From positions 1-6,716 of the forward strand of contig CAAETL010000097.1 of assembly GCA_900758955.1 (NCBI GenBank): a DNA stretch of 6,716 bases, given 5' to 3'. Positions 1 through 4,248 of this stretch are shown here, one piece after another. The translations under genes and the position numbers were made by a program. Source of the DNA: an uncultured Oscillospiraceae bacterium (GTDB lineage: Bacteria > Bacillota > Clostridia > Oscillospirales > Oscillospiraceae). Below the pieces are notes generated by a model. It was not told the origin of the DNA, searched no databases, and saw only the letters and a program-made list of their open reading frames with translations. Numbering within the stretch: position 1 is the stretch's first letter; every line of letters starts with the position of its first letter.

Positions 1-225
1 AAGGAGAGGATCGAGCACCGGGCCAAGATCCGGGAGCGGGAGAGCCACCTGTCCATGGAGATGATGTCCGCCACCTGCGCCCTGGCTCTGGTGACGGCCA
101 AGAAGGTCAACGGGAAGCAGACCAATGGGGATGTGGAGGAGTCCATGGAGAAGGCCGTCAAGGCTCAGGAGGACTACTCCGATTTCGTCAGGGAGATGGC
201 CGCGCATCAGGTCATGAAGGTGTGA
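1..225 (+). CDS. C-terminal part of an unrecognised small, charged protein
   Basis: Frame 1 is open from the window edge to a TGA at 223-225, giving the last 74 residues; the start is outside the window. I do not recognise the family. The fragment is hydrophilic and probably helical: a basic/acidic stretch (residues 1-20, starting KERIEHRAKIRERE) leads into a short alanine/leucine-rich segment (SATCALALVTAKK), then an acidic helix-like tail ending HQVMKV. There is no signal peptide, membrane segment or catalytic motif in what is visible. Its codons are extreme: 68 of 74 end in G or C, against roughly 55% in the first 40 codons of the cca gene at the other end of the window. The gene points toward the 3' end of tRNA-Gln, where integrated elements commonly end. 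A phage- or ICE-encoded accessory protein is therefore plausible but unproven. Confidence 0.6.
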   Translation, partial: KERIEHRAKIRERESHLSMEMMSATCALALVTAKKVNGKQTNGDVEESMEKAVKAQEDYSDFVREMAAHQVMKV

Positions 226-239
226 CGCAGGATTGTATC

Positions 240-268
240 TTGCCAGGGGCGCTGAGACACATTATAAT
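240..268 (+). promoter_or_regulatory. Sigma-A-type promoter with no obvious gene behind it
   Basis: TTGCCA at 240-245 and a perfect TATAAT at 263-268 are separated by 17 bases, the optimal spacing for the housekeeping sigma factor. Transcription would begin near 275 and read rightward into a 34-base hairpin (310-343). No ORF of normal length follows. Function is inferred from sequence only. Confidence 0.55.
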
Positions 269-309
269 ATATATGGTACGGCTTTAAAGGCTGTTGTGTA
301 GGTGCTATG

Positions 310-343
310 CGGCACGTTGGGGGTTTCGGTTCTCAGCGTGCCG
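310..343 (+). other. Long stable hairpin downstream of an orphan promoter
   Basis: Seven perfect outer pairs (CGGCACG with CGTGCCG) continue through T-G, T-A, G-C, G-T, G-C, G-T and G-T pairs. That gives up to 14 base pairs closed by a six-base TTTCGG loop. The G-T pairs are allowed only when the plus strand is the RNA, so the structure is stronger in the plus-strand transcript, the one made by the promoter at 240-268. It is not a simple terminator because no T-tract follows (next bases TCGCCTATTGG). It could be part of a small RNA, a leader, or a recombination or nicking site. Confidence 0.5.
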
Positions 344-386
344 TCGCCTATTGGCTAAGGAATTGAAAGAAGCCCAACCACTCAGA

Positions 387-409
387 TTTTTGGCATAGTT
401 TTTGGCATA
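387..409. repeat. Tandem pair of 11-bp direct repeats
   Basis: TTTTTGGCATA occurs at 387-397 and again at 399-409, separated by one G. The pair lies in an AT-rich stretch about 110 bases beyond the 3' end of tRNA-Gln. Short direct repeats near an attachment site are typical of arm-type binding sites of tyrosine recombinases; that reading is inference. On the minus strand they read as repeated TATGCCAAAAA units. Confidence 0.5.
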
Positions 410-476
410 ATCAACCATTTAAAAAGCCCACAAAAACCACCATTTAACCAGAAAAATCACAACTCTGAAACTATAT

Positions 477-511
477 AAAAAAGCCCTAGAACCATTGCGG
501 CTCTAGGGCTT
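477..511 (-). terminator. Intrinsic terminator of the tRNA-Gln gene
   Basis: The arms 481-493 and 499-511 pair as AAGCCCTAGA with TCTAGGGCTT, then two more G-C pairs after one A-C mismatch, around a five-base loop. On the minus strand the stem is followed directly by a T-run (complement of 477-482), the classic Rho-independent layout. It begins seven bases past the tRNA CCA end. There is no T-run on the other side, so it should act on minus-strand transcripts only. Confidence 0.85.
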
Positions 512-517
512 CGACGT

Positions 518-591
518 TGGCAGCCGGAGAAGGATTCGAACCCTCACAAACAGAGTCAGAGTCTGTCGTGCTACCCTTACACAATCCGGCT
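518..591 (-). tRNA. tRNA-Gln, anticodon CUG
   Basis: The minus strand folds into a full cloverleaf of 74 bases. The acceptor stem is AGCCGGA with TCCGGCT. The D stem is GTGT with GCAC around an AAGGGTA loop. The anticodon stem is ACAGA with TCTGT around loop CTCTGAC, whose positions 34-36 are CUG, decoding CAG glutamine codons. The T arm is GAGGG with CCTTC around TTCGAAT. The discriminator is G and the CCA end is encoded (518-520). Its own promoter (624-651) and terminator (477-511) flank it, so it is a single-gene transcription unit divergent from the spoIIIA operon. The 3' end faces a region with features of an integrated-element boundary. Confidence 0.96.
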
Positions 592-623
592 TTATTGCAC
601 CCGCTCTGGCGGGCACAATCGTT

Positions 624-651
624 ATTATAGCATGGTTTTTCTTTTTGTCAA
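624..651 (-). promoter_or_regulatory. Sigma-A promoter of tRNA-Gln
   Basis: Read on the minus strand, a perfect TTGACA (complement of 646-651) and a perfect TATAAT (complement of 624-629) are separated by 16 bases. Transcription should start near 617. The short leader contains a five-pair GC hairpin at 600-613 (CCCGC with GCGGG, loop TCTG) before the mature tRNA 5' end at 591, probably removed during RNase P processing. Confidence 0.9.
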
Positions 652-659
652 CAATTTTT

Positions 660-690
660 ACTAATTTTTTTCACGGATAAGAAAATTAGT
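660..690. repeat. AT-rich inverted repeat between the divergent promoters
   Basis: ACTAATTTT at 660-668 is the exact reverse complement of AAAATTAGT at 682-690, with a 13-base spacer. It sits just upstream of the tRNA -35 box and about 35 bases upstream of the candidate spoIIIA -35 element. It could be an operator or a chance feature of AT-rich DNA. Confidence 0.35.
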
Positions 691-725
691 TTTGCAACTG
701 GAACTGCTTGTATTTTTTCCTCCCA

Positions 726-755
726 GTCATAACCCTGGACGAGCCGTCATAGAGT
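726..755 (+). promoter_or_regulatory. Candidate sigma-E promoter of the spoIIIAC-AH operon
   Basis: GTCATAAC (726-733) and CATAGAGT (748-755) are 14 bases apart. They resemble the mother-cell sigma-E pattern (ATA-containing -35, then CATA-type -10 with a conserved T at its end). A sigma-E promoter drives the spoIIIA operon in Bacillus subtilis. The predicted start near 762 leaves a leader of about 57 bases. The -10 departs from CATACAMT in the middle, so this is a candidate only. Confidence 0.5.
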
Positions 756-772
756 TAAGCAACAAAAGAGTC

Positions 773-795
773 CTGGGTCCTTGCGTGGGTCCCAG
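773..795 (+). other. Leader hairpin just before the spoIIIAC ribosome binding site
   Basis: CTGGG at 773-777 pairs with CCCAG at 791-795. After one T-T mismatch, CCT (779-781) can pair with GGG (787-789). The stem also contains a direct repeat, TGGGTCC, at 774-780 and 786-792. It ends a few bases before the AAGGAGGAGG ribosome binding site (803-812). A role in mRNA stability or translation is possible; it lacks a T-tract, so it is not a terminator. Confidence 0.4.
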
Positions 796-818
796 AAGGA
801 AAAAGGAGGAGGAAAAGC

Positions 819-1013
819 ATGGATGTGGATTTGATATTCAAGATCGCGGCGATCGGAATTCTAGTTTCGGTCTTGAATCAGGTGCTCACCCGATCTGGCA
901 GGGAGGAGCAGGCCACCATGACCACGCTGGCGGGATTAATTGTGGTGCTGATGATGGTAGTACAGGAGATCAGCGCCCTGTTCGACCTAGTCAAGACCCT
1001 CTTCCACTTGTGA
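819..1013 (+). CDS. spoIIIAC: Stage III sporulation protein AC
   Basis: Small integral membrane protein of the SpoIIIA complex, made in the mother cell and placed in the outer forespore membrane. It has 64 residues, close to the roughly 68 of the B. subtilis protein. Two hydrophobic helices are visible, about residues 5-22 (IFKIAAIGILVSVLNQVL) and 34-52 (TMTTLAGLIVVLMMVVQEI). They are joined by a charged loop (TRSGREEQA), and a short amphipathic tail follows. The ATG is preceded by a very strong AAGGAGGAGG site. It is the first gene of the operon here, although spoIIIAA and spoIIIAB usually precede it. Its stop lies six bases before the spoIIIAD start. Confidence 0.93.
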   Translation: MDVDLIFKIAAIGILVSVLNQVLTRSGREEQATMTTLAGLIVVLMMVVQEISALFDLVKTLFHL

Positions 1014-1019
1014 GTCGCT

Positions 1020-1403
1020 ATGGATATGGTGAGTTTAGGTGCATTGGCCATTACCGCCACCCTTTGCGCCGTTTTCATCAAACAGAACAACCAAGAGCTG
1101 GGCCTGCTCTTGGCTTTGGCGGCCTGCGCGCTGCTTCTGGCGCAGACCCTCCCCGCCTTACAGATTATCCGAGAAAGTTTGGACGAGCTGGCCGAGGCGG
1201 CTGGACTATCCGACGCCGTACTGATTCCCGTGTTAAAAACAGTGGGACTAGCTGTGGTAACCAAGTTGGCAGCCGAGCTATGTCGGGACGCCAAGGAGAA
1301 CGGGGTAGCCGCCTTTGTAGAGGCCGCCGGAACCGCCGCTGCGATTTTGGTGGCGCTGCCCCTGCTGCATATGGTTCTGCAACTGATTGGAGGCCTGCTG
1401 TGA
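1020..1403 (+). CDS. spoIIIAD: Stage III sporulation protein AD
   Basis: Polytopic membrane protein of the SpoIIIA channel complex, with 127 residues (about 133 in B. subtilis). Hydrophobic segments are seen near residues 4-20, 26-48, 66-86 and 98-125. Family-like wording includes FIKQNNQELGLLLALAAC near the start and the central GLSDAVLIPVLKTVGLAVVT segment. There is no strong Shine-Dalgarno; only GTGAG overlapping the spoIIIAC stop precedes the ATG. Translation therefore probably depends on coupling to spoIIIAC, whose stop is six bases upstream. A second ATG two codons later (1026) is an alternative start. The stop overlaps the spoIIIAE start. Confidence 0.93.
   Translation: MDMVSLGALAITATLCAVFIKQNNQELGLLLALAACALLLAQTLPALQIIRESLDELAEAAGLSDAVLIPVLKTVGLAVVTKLAAELCRDAKENGVAAFVEAAGTAAAILVALPLLHMVLQLIGGLL
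1389..1393 (+). promoter_or_regulatory. Ribosome binding site that fixes the spoIIIAE GTG start
   Basis: GGAGG lies six bases before the GTG at 1400, inside the end of spoIIIAD. No comparable site precedes any other start candidate in this frame that would yield a signal peptide, so it supports the GTG. Confidence 0.75.
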
Positions 1404-2515
1404 AATGGATCAATGGTATCACCGCAGCGCTGGCAGCTGTGTTACTCATTTTGCTGTTGACGCCCTCCGCCTCTGCGGTGGCGTGGGAGGAGATTTTAGA
1501 GGAGCAGTCCCAACAGCTCGGAGTCCAGGAACTGGAACAGGCGGGCGATTCCTATTTGGATGGGACCCAAGTAGAGGAGGATATGGATGTTAACGGCATC
1601 CTGAAGACCATTTTTCAAAAAGGAAAACTGGCTGCTGCCGATGTAATTAAAGGTTCGGTACGCAGCTGTGTCATTATTTTGGCGGTAGCTCTCCTATGCG
1701 GCCTGGCCGACAGTATGAAGCTGGGCGGCAGCGAGGGATTTCCGCTGCTTCCTGTTGTGGCTGCGTTGGCGGTGACAGGGGTTGCGGTGAGCGACGTTTC
1801 CGCCCTGGTGGGGATGGGCAAGGAGTCCATGGACCAGATGGGGATGTTCTCCAAAGTCCTTCTGCCAACCGCCGCCATGGCCACTGCCGCCAGCGGTGCG
1901 CCAGCCGCTGCGGCGGCGAAGCATATGGCTACCATTTTGTTTTCCGATTTTCTCATTACGATTATCAACAATATTCTGCTGCCACTCACTTATGCCTACT
2001 TGGCGGCGATGGTAGCATGGGCTGCTGTGGGAAATGAAGGGGTAAAGCGATTGGGAGGCTGCCTGAAAAGCGTGGTCACCATGGTGCTCTCCATGACGGT
2101 ACTGGCGTTTACCGGCTACCTGACAGTGAGCGGCGCCATAGCCGGCAGCGCTGACGCCACAACGGTTAAGGCGGCCAAATTCACCGTTTCCAACATGGTG
2201 CCGGTGGTGGGCAGCGCCCTGTCAGATGCGGCGGAAACGTTGCTTGCCGGCGCATCCATTCTACGCAGCGCTGTGGGCGTATTTGGCATGCTTGCCGTGC
2301 TGGCGATCTGCCTGCTGCCCTTTCTCCACCTGGGCGCCCATTACCTGGCCTATAAGGTGACGGCGGCCCTCACCTCCACTGTGGCGGACAGCCGCCTGGT
2401 GGGACTCATTGAGGCTATTGGCGGCGCCTTTGGCTTGGTACTGGGAATGACGGGCGCCTGCGCCATGGTTTTGATGGTTTCTATGATCTCCACCATCTCC
2501 ATGGCCGTTACTTAG
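1400..2515 (+). CDS. spoIIIAE: Stage III sporulation protein AE
   Basis: Large polytopic membrane protein of the SpoIIIA-SpoIIQ channel between mother cell and forespore. From the GTG at 1400 it has 371 residues (399 in B. subtilis). A typical Sec signal peptide spans residues 1-28 (KWINGITAALAAVLLILLL, then PSASAVA before the mature end). An acidic extracytoplasmic segment follows (about 29-85). Hydrophobic segments lie near 89-104, 114-135, 157-175, 178-207, 222-245, 286-320 and 338-371. The family hallmark is the conserved stretch around residues 255-285 (KFTVSNMVPVVGSALSDAAE). The reading frame stays open far upstream through spoIIIAC and AD. That part is discarded because it overlaps two real genes in another frame, is basic and low in membrane character, and lacks a ribosome binding site. 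GTG overlaps the spoIIIAD stop as GTGA, so the two are translationally coupled. An alanine-rich run (ASGAPAAAAA) lies mid-protein. Confidence 0.93.
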   Translation: MKWINGITAALAAVLLILLLTPSASAVAWEEILEEQSQQLGVQELEQAGDSYLDGTQVEEDMDVNGILKTIFQKGKLAAADVIKGSVRSCVIILAVALLCGLADSMKLGGSEGFPLLPVVAALAVTGVAVSDVSALVGMGKESMDQMGMFSKVLLPTAAMATAASGAPAAAAAKHMATILFSDFLITIINNILLPLTYAYLAAMVAWAAVGNEGVKRLGGCLKSVVTMVLSMTVLAFTGYLTVSGAIAGSADATTVKAAKFTVSNMVPVVGSALSDAAETLLAGASILRSAVGVFGMLAVLAICLLPFLHLGAHYLAYKVTAALTSTVADSRLVGLIEAIGGAFGLVLGMTGACAMVLMVSMISTISMAVT

Positions 2516-2546
2516 CGCATGCCATGAGACAGGAAGGAGGGAGCGC

Positions 2547-3038
2547 ATGGAATTTCTGCGGAACTGGATTCTGACTGTAACCGCATGCGCGATGATTATT
2601 GCTCTGGCCGACAGTCTCATGCCTGCGGGAGGGGTACGCAAGGTCGGAAAACTCACCGGCGGCTTAGTGCTGATGCTGGGCATACTCCAGCCCATTCTGT
2701 CAACGGATTGGGAAAACTTCGATTTTTCCTTCACTGACATGCCAGCCATGGCCGCCGAAACTACCTATGAAGATACCGCAAGGGAGGGAGAGCTTTTGAA
2801 AAGTATCATAGAAGAGGAACTGGGCGCATATGTTTGGGACAAAGCCGCCAGCTTGGGAGCCTCGGTTGACGTAACCGTTACCTGTGAAATTGGGGAGGAC
2901 GGCATGCCCTGTCCCGGTTCCGCCTTGGTACGGGGTCACCTTACGCCAGGACAACGAACCGCTTTGGGCCGCATTCTGCGGGAGGATTTGGAAATCCCAG
3001 ACGCGAGCCAAACCTTCTTGGAGGGGGATGGAGCATGA
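2547..3038 (+). CDS. spoIIIAF: Stage III sporulation protein AF
   Basis: SpoIIIA complex subunit with two membrane helices and a soluble domain facing the space between the forespore membranes. In B. subtilis that domain has a ring-building-motif fold. Here there are 163 residues (about 206 in B. subtilis). Helices lie near 6-24 (NWILTVTACAMIIALADSL) and 36-52 (LTGGLVLMLGILQPIL). The soluble part begins near residue 53 and contains the SIIEEELGAYVWDKAASLG helix and the beta stretch SVDVTVTCEI. The shorter length reflects a shorter linker and tail, not a frameshift, because the frame is intact. AGGAAGGAGGGA precedes the ATG. The stop overlaps the spoIIIAG start as ATGA. Confidence 0.9.
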   Translation: MEFLRNWILTVTACAMIIALADSLMPAGGVRKVGKLTGGLVLMLGILQPILSTDWENFDFSFTDMPAMAAETTYEDTAREGELLKSIIEEELGAYVWDKAASLGASVDVTVTCEIGEDGMPCPGSALVRGHLTPGQRTALGRILREDLEIPDASQTFLEGDGA

Positions 3039-3559
3039 AAGGTGGAAAGCTTCCCATTTCGAGCCGTCAACTTCGAGAATTTTGGGACAAATACAAGCTG
3101 ATTCTCTTGGTTTTGGTCGTAGGGATTCTGCTGATGGCTATTCCCATGGGCGGAGGGAAGGAAGAGAAAAAAACCTCCCAACCTTCGGCTTCGACAGAGA
3201 CTTTCAACCTGAAAGCCTCGGAGGAAAAATTCGCGCGGGCTCTCTCACAGATCGATGGAGCGGGGGAGGTGACAGTGGTCCTGACAGTAAAAACCGGCAG
3301 CCGCCAGGTATTGGCGGAAAACAACGAGTTTTCCGAAAAAGACAATGGTATGGAGGAGAGCTCATCGCCGGTGGTCCTCTCCAAAGGCAGCGGTGTCCAG
3401 GAGGCGGTACCGCTCCAGGAAATCTATCCCCAGTTCCAGGGGGCGTTGATCGTCTGCACGGGGGGTGACGACCCTCAGGTTAAGCTGAAGCTGGTGGAGG
3501 CGGCAACCGCCCTCACCGGTCTGGGCGCAGATAAAATTTCAATATGTAAGGGAAAGTGA
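3035..3559 (+). CDS. spoIIIAG: Stage III sporulation protein AG
   Basis: Ring-forming subunit of the SpoIIIA channel; the B. subtilis protein assembles into large oligomeric rings in the intermembrane space. It has 174 residues (229 in B. subtilis). It has a short cytoplasmic N-terminus, one membrane anchor near residues 20-38 (YKLILLVLVVGILLMAIPM), a charged/serine-rich linker, then the soluble domain. The family signature is the GAGEVTVVLTVKTGSRQVLA stretch (about 75-95), followed by the EIYPQFQGALIVCTGGDD segment and a helix ending in GLGADKISICKGK. It starts within the spoIIIAF stop (ATGA) with GGAGGGGG just upstream, so the two are coupled. The reduced length suggests a smaller insertion in the ring domain than in Bacillus; this is inference from length. 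Confidence 0.93.
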   Translation: MKGGKLPISSRQLREFWDKYKLILLVLVVGILLMAIPMGGGKEEKKTSQPSASTETFNLKASEEKFARALSQIDGAGEVTVVLTVKTGSRQVLAENNEFSEKDNGMEESSSPVVLSKGSGVQEAVPLQEIYPQFQGALIVCTGGDDPQVKLKLVEAATALTGLGADKISICKGK

Positions 3560-3568
3560 GGAAACGAC

Positions 3569-4144
3569 ATGAAACTCTGGAAACGCAACGCCATTATGGC
3601 AGCAATCGTCCTGTTCGTCTGTGGGGCGGTGTACTTAAACTGGTCCTACAATCAGCGGGCCGAAACCGGCAAGACCTTGGGAGAAGCCGCCTTGGTGGGA
3701 GCTGAGTCTGATAAGCTGGTAGAGGGCAAAGACGGGAAAGAGGGTCAGCAGGACGCCGCCCAGCAGGAGGGCGCCGACAAAGCCACAGGCAGCGAATACT
3801 TCGCATCTGCCCGCCTGAACCGCCAGCAAGCCCGTGACAGCGCCCTGTCGATTCTCCAGGATGCCGCATCCGAGGAGGGCGCCGCCACCGAGACCATCGC
3901 GCAGGCCAACCAGGCGATTCAGACCATGGCTGACCAGACCGTCACGGAGGCCCAAATTGAGAATTTGGTCACCGCCAAGGGGTATTCCGACTGCGTGGCT
4001 TTCCTGGGTGACAATAGCATCAGCGTCGTTGTCTCAACCCTGGAGGATGGCCTCACAGACACGGACGTGGCCCGCATTGGAGAAATTGTCATGGAGCAAA
4101 CCGGTTTTTCCGCCGATCAAGTTAAAATTATTGAGGCTGACTAA
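3569..4144 (+). CDS. spoIIIAH: Stage III sporulation protein AH
   Basis: Single-pass mother-cell membrane protein. Its extracytoplasmic domain, related to YscJ/FliF ring proteins, binds SpoIIQ from the forespore to form the channel across both membranes. It has 191 residues. The N-terminus MKLWKRNAI leads into a helix at about 9-25 (IMAAIVLFVCGAVYLNW) and then a long polar linker rich in Asp, Glu, Gln and Lys (about 40-75). The conserved domain begins at SEYFASARLNRQQARDSALS (about 75-94). It continues through helices (ETIAQANQAIQTMADQT) to the beta-rich end SISVVVSTLEDGLTDTDVA and VKIIEAD. GTGAGGAAA precedes the ATG, nine bases after spoIIIAG. It is the last gene before a strong terminator. 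Confidence 0.95.
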   Translation: MKLWKRNAIMAAIVLFVCGAVYLNWSYNQRAETGKTLGEAALVGAESDKLVEGKDGKEGQQDAAQQEGADKATGSEYFASARLNRQQARDSALSILQDAASEEGAATETIAQANQAIQTMADQTVTEAQIENLVTAKGYSDCVAFLGDNSISVVVSTLEDGLTDTDVARIGEIVMEQTGFSADQVKIIEAD

Positions 4145-4160
4145 GTCGCCTTGCCAATTT

Positions 4161-4199
4161 AGCTCCCGTCCCCCGCGCTTGGGTGGACGGGGGCTTTTT
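4161..4199 (+). terminator. Intrinsic terminator of the spoIIIA operon
   Basis: The arms 4161-4171 and 4185-4195 pair (AGCTCCCGTCC with GGACGGGGGCT, one T-G pair). The stem extends by CCC/GGG after a one-base bulge and is closed by a six-base loop. TTTTT at 4195-4199 follows directly. It begins 17 bases after the spoIIIAH stop. Its 3' arm overlaps the -35 region of the next gene's promoter. Confidence 0.92.
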
Positions 4200-4213
4200 C
4201 CATATGGTATACT
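4184..4213 (+). promoter_or_regulatory. Extended -10 promoter of the histidine kinase gene
   Basis: TATACT at 4208-4213 is preceded by TGG at 4205-4207, an extended -10 (TGN) element. A weak -35 match, TGGACG at 4184-4189, sits 18 bases upstream inside the terminator stem. Transcription would start near 4220, about 29 bases before the chosen GTG start. Confidence 0.6.
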
Positions 4214-4234
4214 GTATCAAAAGCCAGTCGGAAA

Positions 4235-4240
4235 GTGAGG
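4235..4240 (+). promoter_or_regulatory. Ribosome binding site supporting the kinase GTG start
   Basis: GTGAGG lies eight bases before the GTG at 4249. Earlier in-frame start codons, including a GTG at 4183, fall inside the terminator and upstream of the predicted transcript start, so they are unlikely. Confidence 0.55.
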
Positions 4241-4248
4241 GATGTACG

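Noticed and set aside
307..366. Plus-strand 19-residue ORF after the promoter at 240-268
   Set aside because: Very short, with only a weak AGGTG upstream; most of it is the hairpin, so a structural RNA role is as likely as a peptide.
305..418. Minus-strand 37-residue ORF (begins MVDYAKNYAKNL) across the direct repeats and hairpin
   Set aside because: There is no ribosome binding site, an in-frame stop lies directly before the ATG, and the repeated peptide simply reflects the DNA repeat.
773..812. T-box or other riboswitch in the spoIIIAC leader
   Set aside because: Only one short hairpin, no T-box antiterminator sequence, no terminator, and a leader under 60 bases if the candidate promoter is right.
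692..1399. Long N-terminal extension of the spoIIIAE frame
   Set aside because: It overlaps spoIIIAC and spoIIIAD in another frame, starts upstream of the likely promoter, has no ribosome binding site and would bury the clear signal peptide.
1615..1989. Minus-strand ORF opposite spoIIIAE
   Set aside because: Antisense shadow of a well-supported membrane protein gene; low-complexity composition and no family features.
3834..4238. Plus-strand ORF overlapping spoIIIAH in another frame
   Set aside because: Pro/Arg/Ser-rich shadow that crosses the operon terminator; spoIIIAH is clearly the real frame.
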